Notes under the pieces: generated by a model
The model's input: only the letters and a program-made list of their open reading frames with translations
Told to the model about the DNA's origin: nothing
Database searches by the model: none
Made by a program: the position numbers and the translations under genes
Shown: piece by piece, positions 15,673 to 23,352 of the stretch
How the letters are laid out: each line of letters begins with the position of its first letter
Numbering within the stretch: position 1 is the first letter of the stretch
NCBI GenBank assembly: GCA_024277195.1
Contig: JAJRVS010000177.1
Location: 1 to 32,250 of the forward strand
From: Verrucomicrobiota bacterium
GTDB taxonomy: Bacteria > Verrucomicrobiota > Verrucomicrobiia > Verrucomicrobiales > DEV007
Length of the DNA stretch: 32,250 nucleotides
Reading direction: 5' to 3'

Positions 15673-17055
15673 ATGTTTGATTTTCTTGCTGAAGGCAAAG
15701 CCCCTATCTGCGGACCCGGTCGTTCGCGCCGTGAGTTTTTACAAATCGGAGCGCTGGGTGCGATTGGTTTGTCACTGCCACAATATTTGGCAGCCAAGCA
15801 GGCAGGCGGGGTAAAAAAGGGTAATGACAACAAGGCCTGCATTCTGATTTTTAACCTGGGTGGTCCCAGTCAATTGGATCTGTGGGATATGAAACCAGAT
15901 GCGCCGAGCGAGATTCGCGGACCGTTCAAGCCGATTCGGACCAAGTCGGACGATATTGATATTTCGGAGATCCTGCCTTTGCACGCCAAGGTGGCGGATA
16001 AATTTTCATTGGTGCGTTCTTGCCAGCACAGTGGTGCGGCGGTTCATGATGCGGGTTGGCAGATGATGCAGACCGGACGGCGTTTCACCGGTGGGGTGGA
16101 AACTCCCCACATGGGTGCGGTGATGAGTTATCTGCGTGGACGCAAAACGGACCTGCCTCCTTTTGTGGTATTGCCGGAATTGATGGGACGCGGTGGAGGT
16201 AATTTGCCCAATGGCCAGGCGGGTGGATTTTTAGGTAAAGCCCATGATCCTTTTGCCTTAATGGCGGATCCGTCGAAACCGGATTTCAAGGTGCCGGATC
16301 TATTGCCGCCCGATCAATTTGGCGCCAGTCGGCTGGAGCGTCGCCGCAGCATGAGGGAAATTGTGGATCAAACGGTGAAAAATTTTGAGTCCAGCGAGGA
16401 CGCCCGTTTGATGGATGAAAATTTTCAGTCGGCCTATCGTATCATGACCAGTGTGGAAGCGCGCAGTGCTTTTGATTTGTCCAAGGAACCGGAAAAAGTT
16501 CGTGAGCGTTATGGCATGAACCGGGTGGGGCAGTGTTTTTTACTGGCGCGCAGATTGGTGGAGAGCGGGGTGCGTTTTGTGACGGTGAATACCTTCCTGA
16601 CGGTGTTTAATGAACTGTCGTGGGACATTCATGGTTCGAAGCCTTTTGTATCGGTGGCGCAGATGAAGGACATGATCGCGCCGATGTATGACAAGGCCTA
16701 TTCGGCACTGATCGAAGATCTTTTCCAGCGTGGCATGCTCGACGATACGATGGTGGCAGGTCTGGCGGAATTTGGCCGTACGCCGAAGGTCAATCCGGCG
16801 GGCGGGCGTGACCATTGGCCGCAGTGTTTCACGGTTTCTTTTGCCGGCGGTGGGGTGCAGGGCGGCCGAGTGGTGGGGGCGAGTGACCCGATGGGGGGTT
16901 ACCCGGCCGAGCGTCCGGTGGATCCGGGTGATATTGTGGCGACTATTTTCAAAGGCCTGGGGCTTAATCATGAAAGTCATCTGCCGGGTCCGGCAGGGCG
17001 TCCTTTTCCCCTGGTGGATTTTGGTAAGGAGCCCATTCGCGAACTGTTTGTTTGA
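15673..17055 (+). CDS. DUF1501 protein with Tat-type signal
   Basis: A 460-residue DUF1501 protein, a sulfatase/alkaline-phosphatase-superfamily-like family abundant in Planctomycetota and Verrucomicrobiota. A twin-arginine motif (SRREFLQIG, R19-R20) and hydrophobic stretch near the N-terminus predict Tat export of a folded protein. Typical motifs follow: ILIFNLGGPSQLDLWDMKP, SLVRSCQHSG, PELMGRGGGNLPNGQAGGFLG, FGRTPKVNPAGGRDHWPQCF and a late PVDPGDIVATIFKGLG. The role of the family is not established. It is the first gene of a plus-strand cluster, 18 bases before the DUF1549 cytochrome gene. No Shine-Dalgarno is evident before the ATG. Confidence 0.9.
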   Translation: MFDFLAEGKAPICGPGRSRREFLQIGALGAIGLSLPQYLAAKQAGGVKKGNDNKACILIFNLGGPSQLDLWDMKPDAPSEIRGPFKPIRTKSDDIDISEILPLHAKVADKFSLVRSCQHSGAAVHDAGWQMMQTGRRFTGGVETPHMGAVMSYLRGRKTDLPPFVVLPELMGRGGGNLPNGQAGGFLGKAHDPFALMADPSKPDFKVPDLLPPDQFGASRLERRRSMREIVDQTVKNFESSEDARLMDENFQSAYRIMTSVEARSAFDLSKEPEKVRERYGMNRVGQCFLLARRLVESGVRFVTVNTFLTVFNELSWDIHGSKPFVSVAQMKDMIAPMYDKAYSALIEDLFQRGMLDDTMVAGLAEFGRTPKVNPAGGRDHWPQCFTVSFAGGGVQGGRVVGASDPMGGYPAERPVDPGDIVATIFKGLGLNHESHLPGPAGRPFPLVDFGKEPIRELFV

Positions 17056-17073
17056 GTTTTAAAATTTATCAGG

Positions 17074-19596
17074 ATGAGTGATTTTAACAAGAGGAAGAGG
17101 AGTTGGTCAAGCAGGTTGGTGCTGGGGCTGTGTGTATTGATTATCATGCCGTTGTGGGCAAGGGGGGCAGAGCAGCAAGCCGATGGAATCGTGGTATTGC
17201 CGGCAGGCAGTGTGCTTAGCGGGGTGGAGTCATCCCAACGATTGATTGTTTTGCACCGCTTGGGGGATCAATTGATGGGCGAGGCGCGGCAGGTGAGTTA
17301 TTCATCATCCAACAAGGAGGTGGCGGTGGTGGATGGTGGTGTGGTGCGACCTGGAAAAAATGGCAAAACCACGATCACAGTGACAGCGGCGGACGGCCGT
17401 TCGGCGACTGCTGAAATCGAGGTGAAGGGGATGGAGCAAGCCAGTGAGTGGAGTTTCCGCACCCATGTGATTCCGGTTTTATCCAGACAGGGGTGTAATA
17501 TGGGAGCTTGCCACGGAGCGATCGCTGGTAAGGGTGGCTTTCGCTTGAGTTTGCGCGGTTATGATCCTGAGACAGATTTTAACCGCATCACCAAGGAAGC
17601 TCTGGGGCGCCGGATCGAGTTGAGTGATCCGGGGCGCAGCTTGTTGCTGACCAAGGCAACTACGGCTTTGAAACATACTGGAGGCAAACATATCAAGGAG
17701 GGCTCGCGGGATTACCGGGTGATTTCCGAATGGATTGCAGCTGGAGCGAAAGCGCCTGAGAAGGATGATGCGCGTTTGCTGGGTTTGGAAATATTTCCTG
17801 AGTTATCAACTTTGAAAGTGGGGGATTTTCAGAATATCCTGGTCAGGGCGAAATACAGTGATGGGCGACAGGAGGATGTGACTGAGTGGGCGAAGTTTAC
17901 TTCATCAAATGAAGCGGTGGCGACGACCGATGAAAATGGTCGGGTCACTATCGTTGGTAATGGAGAGGGAGCGGTGACGGCTTGGTTTTCGAGTCAGATT
18001 GTATTGGCACGTTTTTCATCGCCTTTCCCCAACGACATTCCGGACGAGGTGTTTACCCAGGCTCCGCGTCGGAATTTTATCGACGACCTGGTATTAGAGC
18101 AATTGCAACGTTTGCGTTTGAAACCCTCTCCACGCTCGACAGATGCGGAATTCATTCGTCGAGTGTTCATTGATACCGCAGGTATTCTACCGACTCCGGA
18201 TGAAACCCGGGACTTTCTCGCTGACAAGTCGGTGGATAAAAGGGATCGTTTGATTGATCAACTGCTGGCGCGCAAAGAAACAGTCGATTATTGGGCTTAC
18301 CGTTGGTCGGATATGTTGTTGGTGAATGGGCGGCGCCTGCGTCCGGAGTCAGTCAAAGCTTATTATAAGTGGATAAGAGAGCGGGTGGCGAAAAATATGT
18401 CTTGGGATCAGATTGTGCGTGAAGTGGTCACTGCCAAGGGAGAAAACGATGTGAACGGGGCGACCAACTTTTTTGGAGTGCATCAGGATCCAGAGACCAT
18501 GGCAGAGAATGTGTCACAGGCGTTCATGAGTTTGTCACTGGCTTGCGCCAAGTGTCACGATCATCCGATGGATAAGTGGACCAATGATCAATATTACGCT
18601 TTTGCCAATATGTTTGCCCGGGTGCGGGCCAAAGGCTGGGGTGGGGACGCGCGCAATGGAGACGGCAAACGAACGATCTACGTCGAGCCGAGGGGGGATT
18701 TGATCCAACCGCGTACCGGGAAACCTCAACCTGCCGCTGCTTTGGATGCGCCACCTTTGGATCAGAACGAGCCAGGGGATCGGCGGGTGCATCTGGCCAA
18801 GTGGTTGACCTCGCCGGACAATACTCATTTCAGTCGTTCGATCACCAATCGCATTTGGGCGAATTATTTTGGCCGGGGCTTGGTCGATCCGGTGGACGAT
18901 TTGAGGTCTTCCAATCCTGCCAGTAACGAGGATTTGCTGGCGGCAGCCGCTGCTTATTTAGTGGAACAGAAGTTTGATCAGAAATCCCTGATGCGTTTGA
19001 TATTGCAGAGCGAGACCTATCAGCGCAGCAGCGTGGCTTTGTATGAAAACCGGGATGAAGACCGGTTTTTCTCACGCCAATACCCACGCCGCCTGATGGC
19101 GGAGGTGCTGCACGACGCGGTGGTGACAGTGACCGAGGTGCCGAGTGATTTTACTGCCATCGCTTTACGCGATGGTAGCACTCAGAAGACGGATTTTTAT
19201 CCCAAGGGAACCCGGGCCCTGGAGCTTTATGACTCGGCAGTGGATTCGTATTTCCTGAAAACCTTTGGCCGCAATGAACGGGAGCTGGCTTGTGAATGTG
19301 AACGTTCGAATCAACCGAGTTTGATTCAGGTGCTGCATGTATCAAACGGAAATACCATCAATGACAAGTTGAGCGACAAAAGCAGTGTGGTGGAGCGTTT
19401 GTTGAAGAAAAAATTAAGTGATGCGAAGCTGGTGGAGGAAGCCTACTTACGATGTTTGTCGCGTTTGCCGGACAAACGGGAGACGGATGACTTCATCAAG
19501 GTGTTATCAAAGAGTGAAAATGGAGAAAAAAAGGAAGCCGTGGAGGATTTGTTCTGGGCGCTGATGACCAGTCGTGAATTTTTGTTTCAGCATTAA
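17074..19596 (+). CDS. DUF1549/DUF1553 protein with Big_2 domain and cytochrome-type motifs
   Basis: An exported 840-residue protein (signal segment about residues 14-31). An Ig-like Big_2 domain covers about 38-120. A cytochrome-like segment follows with CNMGACH (C141, C146, H147; CX4CH rather than CXXCH). Another bacterial Ig-like domain lies around 235-310, then DUF1549 (APRRNFIDDLVLEQLQRL onward) with a true CXXCH motif (CAKCH, C491-H495, followed by DHPMDKW), then DUF1553 (HFSRSITNRIWANYFGRGLVDPVDD). In PVC bacteria these are periplasmic cytochrome proteins nearly always next to DUF1501 genes. The biochemical role is unknown, though links to polysaccharide use have been proposed. It lies 11 bases before the WD40 cytochrome gene. 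Confidence 0.9.
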   Translation: MSDFNKRKRSWSSRLVLGLCVLIIMPLWARGAEQQADGIVVLPAGSVLSGVESSQRLIVLHRLGDQLMGEARQVSYSSSNKEVAVVDGGVVRPGKNGKTTITVTAADGRSATAEIEVKGMEQASEWSFRTHVIPVLSRQGCNMGACHGAIAGKGGFRLSLRGYDPETDFNRITKEALGRRIELSDPGRSLLLTKATTALKHTGGKHIKEGSRDYRVISEWIAAGAKAPEKDDARLLGLEIFPELSTLKVGDFQNILVRAKYSDGRQEDVTEWAKFTSSNEAVATTDENGRVTIVGNGEGAVTAWFSSQIVLARFSSPFPNDIPDEVFTQAPRRNFIDDLVLEQLQRLRLKPSPRSTDAEFIRRVFIDTAGILPTPDETRDFLADKSVDKRDRLIDQLLARKETVDYWAYRWSDMLLVNGRRLRPESVKAYYKWIRERVAKNMSWDQIVREVVTAKGENDVNGATNFFGVHQDPETMAENVSQAFMSLSLACAKCHDHPMDKWTNDQYYAFANMFARVRAKGWGGDARNGDGKRTIYVEPRGDLIQPRTGKPQPAAALDAPPLDQNEPGDRRVHLAKWLTSPDNTHFSRSITNRIWANYFGRGLVDPVDDLRSSNPASNEDLLAAAAAYLVEQKFDQKSLMRLILQSETYQRSSVALYENRDEDRFFSRQYPRRLMAEVLHDAVVTVTEVPSDFTAIALRDGSTQKTDFYPKGTRALELYDSAVDSYFLKTFGRNERELACECERSNQPSLIQVLHVSNGNTINDKLSDKSSVVERLLKKKLSDAKLVEEAYLRCLSRLPDKRETDDFIKVLSKSENGEKKEAVEDLFWALMTSREFLFQH

Positions 19597-19607
19597 GGGA
19601 GAGATTT

Positions 19608-22037
19608 ATGATGAATTTGGGATCACATAAAAAACGTCGTATATATCAATTTTCAGCGAGTCTTGTTGTTGCCATGGGGCTGACGCCTTCGTTGCGGGCC
19701 GATGTGGATTTTCAAAAAGAAGTCGCTCCCTTGATGCGTCAGTACTGCGCGGGTTGTCATAACGACGATGATTTTGAAGGCGATTTTTCGATCGAGCGTT
19801 ACGCCGACATGGTGGAAGGCGGCTCCAAGGGCTCGCTGTTGAAAGCCGGCGATGCCGAGGGCAGTCGTTTGATCAAAATGATGACTGGCGGGATGAAGTT
19901 GCAGATGCCTCCGCGTGATGATCCGCAGCCTTCACTGCAGGAAAAAGAGTTGCTGAAAAACTGGATCACTGCGGGAGCGAAGGGGCCTGAGGGGGATTTG
20001 GATGTGTCTATTTTATCGACCTTGATGGTTCCTAGCATTGTCGCGGCCAAAGGGGCCAAACCGGTGACCGCGATGGAGGTTTCACCCGATGGCAAACAGG
20101 TGGCCATGGCTCATTTTGGTGAGGTGGATATCGTTCTTATGTCGGATAAAAATCAGGTGTTGAAACGTTTGGCCGGCTTGGCAGGGAAGGTCAATGCGCT
20201 GCACTTCAGTCCGGATGGAAAACGTTTGTTAACCGCCTCGGGCATAGCGGGATTGAAGGGGGTGGCGACTTTGTGGGATTTGAAAAGCGGAAAAGTCATT
20301 GCCGAGTTTGGAGAGGGTTTTCATCGTGATGTGCTTTACGACGCGGAATTGTCTCCCGATGGCAAGTTGCTGGTCACCGCAGGTTATGATACCAAGATTG
20401 CTTTTTGGGACATTGTCTCGGGCAAGCGTTTGCGTTCGATTGATATTCATAATGGGGCGGTTTATGATCTGGCTTTTAGCCCGGACGGTAAAGTGCTAGC
20501 CAGTGCCAGTGCGGATCAGACGGTGAAGTTGTGGCGGGTGGATAGTGGGCAGCGCTTGGATACTTTGAACCAACCTCAGGGCGAGCAGTTAGCAGTGTTG
20601 TTCACTGCGGATGGAAAAAATATCCTGGCGGCTGGAGCGGATAACCGGATTCGCCTGTGGCGCTTTATTTCGCGAGACAAAGCTAAAATTAATCCACTGT
20701 TGCAGTCGCGCTTTGCCCATGAGGGTGATGTGGTGAAAATGGTTTTATCCGCAGACGGCAAGACTTTGATTTCATCCGGTGACGACCGTTCGGTGAAGTT
20801 GTGGTCTCTACCGGATTTGAAACAGCTCAAAGCCTGGGGGAATCAGTCTGATGTGGCGGGTGCTTTGGCGGTGGGTGGTGATGGATTTTTGGCGGCGAGG
20901 ATGGATGGCAGTGTGGGGGATTTTTCTTTGAAGGGCTTGAAGCGTTCGCCAAAGAAAAAATTACAGAAGGCGGGGAAGGTCAAGAAGGCAATGGCCGGGG
21001 GAGCTGACAAGAGTCATGTCGCGGTGAAAAAGATAACAGAGAAAGAAGGTTCGGATACCGGGCTGTCAGTTCCGCCGTTGGAGTTCAGTGGGGTGATCGG
21101 GATGAAGGGGGATGAAGATGAAGTGCTTTTTTCAGCCAAGGCAGGTGAGTCGTGGGTGATCGAAGTGGATGCAGCGCGTTCCAAGTCGCCGCTTGATTCG
21201 AGGATTGTTATTTTAGATGCTAAGGGTGAGCTGGTGGAGAGAGTGCGCTTGCAGGCGGTGCGGGATTCGTGGTTCACCTTTCGTGGGAAAAACTCGGATA
21301 CCGCGAATGACTTTCGGGTACACAACTGGCGTGAGATGGAGCTGAACGAATACCTTTACGCTAACGGAGAAGTAGTGAAGCTGTGGTTGTATCCACGTGG
21401 TCCGGACTCAGGTTTCAAAGTGTATCCTGGTTTTGGCAAACGTCAGGGTTATTTTGGAACGACGGCGCTTGCCCACCCGTTGGGGGAGCCTTGTTACATC
21501 GTGAAAGAGATCCCTGCGGGAGTGGACCCTGTCCCTAATGGTCTGCCTCTCTATAAAATTTATTATGAAAATGATGATGATCCTGCACGCCTTATGGGTA
21601 AGGATTCGCAGGTGGTTTTTACTGCGCCCAAGGCTGGTGAGTACCGGGCACGCATCACGGATGTGAGGGGTTTTGGTGGTAAGGATTATCGTTATACGAT
21701 GAAGATTCGTGCGCTCAAGCCGGATTTCAAGGTGACGATTGATCGGACCAAGGAACTGGTGTTTGTGCCGGGCAGTGGGCGGGAATTCGAGCTGACAGCA
21801 GTGAGGCAAGACGGTTTTGAGGGGGAAATCCGTTTGGATATCAGTGATTTGCCCGAAGGGTTTTCGGCCAGCACGCCGGTCATCATCCAAGCGGGCCAGC
21901 ACAGGGCGGCGGCTGTAGTTAATGTGGCGGATGGGGTCAAGATTTTGGATAAAGGGAAATTTACCATCAAGGCGAGCGCGGAGATCGGCGGGCAGAAGGT
22001 GGAGAAAAATTTGGTGGGGCCTAAAACATCAAAGTGA
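19608..22037 (+). CDS. Cytochrome c / WD40 propeller protein (frame broken near its 3' end)
   Basis: A secreted 809-residue protein (signal about residues 10-31). It has an N-terminal class I-type c haem site (YCAGCH, C47-C50-H51) in a planctomycete-type cytochrome domain. WD40 repeats then run from about 145 to 445 (repeated SPDGK followed by LWD/LWR/LWS endings). A beta-rich part contains FTAPKAGEYRARITDVRGFGGKDYRYTMKI, and an Ig-like domain ends the frame. It stops at TGA 22035-22037, but the expected C-terminal domain continues in the -1 frame from 22034. One extra A in the AAAA run at 22023-22026 would restore a continuous reading (GPKNIKVTAKPK). This is either a real frameshift, a sequencing indel, or coupled re-initiation at the overlapping GTGA. 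Confidence 0.87.
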   Translation: MMNLGSHKKRRIYQFSASLVVAMGLTPSLRADVDFQKEVAPLMRQYCAGCHNDDDFEGDFSIERYADMVEGGSKGSLLKAGDAEGSRLIKMMTGGMKLQMPPRDDPQPSLQEKELLKNWITAGAKGPEGDLDVSILSTLMVPSIVAAKGAKPVTAMEVSPDGKQVAMAHFGEVDIVLMSDKNQVLKRLAGLAGKVNALHFSPDGKRLLTASGIAGLKGVATLWDLKSGKVIAEFGEGFHRDVLYDAELSPDGKLLVTAGYDTKIAFWDIVSGKRLRSIDIHNGAVYDLAFSPDGKVLASASADQTVKLWRVDSGQRLDTLNQPQGEQLAVLFTADGKNILAAGADNRIRLWRFISRDKAKINPLLQSRFAHEGDVVKMVLSADGKTLISSGDDRSVKLWSLPDLKQLKAWGNQSDVAGALAVGGDGFLAARMDGSVGDFSLKGLKRSPKKKLQKAGKVKKAMAGGADKSHVAVKKITEKEGSDTGLSVPPLEFSGVIGMKGDEDEVLFSAKAGESWVIEVDAARSKSPLDSRIVILDAKGELVERVRLQAVRDSWFTFRGKNSDTANDFRVHNWREMELNEYLYANGEVVKLWLYPRGPDSGFKVYPGFGKRQGYFGTTALAHPLGEPCYIVKEIPAGVDPVPNGLPLYKIYYENDDDPARLMGKDSQVVFTAPKAGEYRARITDVRGFGGKDYRYTMKIRALKPDFKVTIDRTKELVFVPGSGREFELTAVRQDGFEGEIRLDISDLPEGFSASTPVIIQAGQHRAAAVVNVADGVKILDKGKFTIKASAEIGGQKVEKNLVGPKTSK

Positions 22038-22438
22038 CAGCCAAGCCCAAATTGTGGCTCAAGATTGCGGCGGATGGCAAGTCTGGCAATCCACAGATGG
22101 AGCAGGGCAAACCGATGGAGTTGACGATTCATCCGGGAGAAACCATCACGGCTTTGGTGATTGCGGATCGTAAGGATTTTAAAGATCGTATTGATTTTGG
22201 CAGAGATGAGTCCGGCAGGAATTTGGCGCATGGTTTGATCATTGATAACATTGGACTGAATGGTTTGATGATCCCCAAGGGGAAAGACCAGCAGCGGTTT
22301 TTTATCACTGCGGCGAAGTGGGTGCCGGAATCGACGCGTTATTTTTACCTGCGCACCAAAGCGGCGGGCGGCAATGCGACCTTGCCGATTTTGTTGCATG
22401 TGAAAGCGAAGAGAAAACCGGGATTGGTGGGGAGGTGA
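22034..22438 (+). pseudogene. Displaced C-terminal piece of the cytochrome/WD40 protein
   Basis: A 134-codon frame that overlaps the stop of the upstream gene (GTGA). It encodes the usual end of these large PVC cytochrome proteins: PGETITALVIADRK, DFGRDESGRNLAHGLIIDNIGLNGLMIPKGKDQQRFFITAAKWVPE and a terminal beta strand. It has no signal peptide, so it would be functionless in the periplasm if made alone. I read it as the 3' part of the preceding gene separated by a one-base indel. Independent translation by re-initiation at GTG 22034 is the alternative. Confidence 0.6.
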
Positions 22439-22490
22439 GGCTTAACCAGCGGATTCGAAGTTTTGTGAAAAGGGAATTCGCCTAAATTTG

Positions 22491-22499
22491 TGCTAGAAT
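22491..22499 (+). promoter_or_regulatory. Possible extended -10 promoter upstream of rex
   Basis: TGCTAGAAT matches the extended -10 pattern (TG, one base, TATAAT with one mismatch), 70 bases before the rex start. No good -35 hexamer is present at 17 bases, as is common for extended -10 promoters. Confidence 0.35.
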
Positions 22500-22554
22500 G
22501 GCCTGGAGTGTGGTCTATTAGTTAGGATTAACTATTGACTTATTGTTTTTTTTT

Positions 22555-22566
22555 GCGAAATTTCAC
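22555..22566. promoter_or_regulatory. Palindrome at the rex start, possible Rex operator
   Basis: GCGAAATTTCAC is a 12-base palindrome with one mismatched pair. It sits two bases before the GTG start. Its half-sites resemble the GTGAA/TTCAC arms of Rex operators, but the two-base gap is shorter than usual. It would suit autorepression; this is inference. Confidence 0.3.
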
Positions 22567-22568
22567 TT

Positions 22569-23192
22569 GTGGATAAAGTAGAGATTCCTAGAAAAACAGT
22601 TTACCGGCTTTCGGTGTATCAGCGTTGTTTGTTGCGTTTGGGTGAAAACGGGGTGGAGACCGTGTCGTCGGAGGCACTGGCAAAAGCGGCAGGGGTGAAG
22701 TCGCCGCAGTTGCGTAAGGATCTGGGTTTTGTGGGGCAGTTTGGCACCCGTGGTCTGGGTTACAAGGTGGACGTGTTATCGGCAGCGATCACCGTGGCGC
22801 TGGGGATGACGAGCTTGCAGCCGGTGATTCTGGTGGGAGTGGGTAATCTGGGGGCGGCGTTGTTGCGCTACGGGGGGTTCCACCGTGAGGGGTTTGAGAT
22901 TGTCGCGGCTTTTGATTTGTATCCGGAAAATGTGCGTCTGAAGGCGGACAGCAAGGTGGCACTTAAGGGCATGGACGAGATGCGGGACTTTGTTCGGCTC
23001 AAGCATGTGAAAATGGCCATTATGGCGGTGCCTGCAAGTTCGGCGCAGCCGGTGACCAATGATTTGGTCGAGGAGGGGGTGCAGGCGATTTTAAACTTTT
23101 CACCGACGGTGCTGCAGGTGCCGGAGCAGGTGGTGGTGAATAATGTTGATCTGGCGCTGGAGTTGGAGAGTCTGAGTTATTTTGTGCGTTGA
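22569..23192 (+). CDS. rex: Redox-sensing transcriptional repressor Rex
   Basis: 207 residues, the usual Rex length. The N-terminal winged helix is clear (IPRKTVYRLSVYQRCLLRL, then VSSEALAKAAGVKSPQLRKDLGFVGQFGTRGLGY). It is followed by a Rossmann fold with the NAD(H)-binding loop GVGNLGAALLRY (90-101), the acidic end of strand two AFDLYPE, and a domain-swap helix at the C-terminus (VNNVDLALELESLSYF). Rex senses the NADH/NAD+ ratio and represses fermentation or respiration genes when NADH is low. The GTG start fits the family because the IPRKT motif normally begins within five residues. It has no Shine-Dalgarno. Confidence 0.95.
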   Translation: MDKVEIPRKTVYRLSVYQRCLLRLGENGVETVSSEALAKAAGVKSPQLRKDLGFVGQFGTRGLGYKVDVLSAAITVALGMTSLQPVILVGVGNLGAALLRYGGFHREGFEIVAAFDLYPENVRLKADSKVALKGMDEMRDFVRLKHVKMAIMAVPASSAQPVTNDLVEEGVQAILNFSPTVLQVPEQVVVNNVDLALELESLSYFVR

Positions 23193-23223
23193 GCAGGTTC
23201 GCTATCAAATTCGACGCATTTTG

Positions 23224-23259
23224 GGGTATTCATTAATTGCCGCAGCCCTTAATAGGGGT
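23224..23259. repeat. Intergenic repeat with TTGCCGCAGCCC core, copy 2
   Basis: Core TTGCCGCAGCCC at 23237-23248, preceded by GGGTATT and followed by TTAATAGGGGT. The segment CCCTTAATAGGG can form a short CCCT/AGGG stem. It shares the order of elements and the distance from the upstream stop codon with copy 1 at 13287-13321. Confidence 0.5.
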
Positions 23260-23321
23260 ATTTTAAGGCTTTGATGGCTTGTTTGGTGGGGATGACGGAT
23301 CTGTTGAATGGGGTTCAACCC

Positions 23322-23351
23322 TGAAGCTTGAAATTTGAAAGATTGGTGGTG
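23322..23351. repeat. Copy of the AAGCTTGAA...TTTGAAAG dispersed repeat
   Basis: Contains GAAGCTTGAAATTTGAAAG and runs into TTGAAAGATTGGTGGTG, which is identical over 17 bases to 7979-7995. It ends directly against the ATG of the TonB-like gene and so supplies its 5' untranslated region. Confidence 0.55.
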
Positions 23352-23352
23352 G

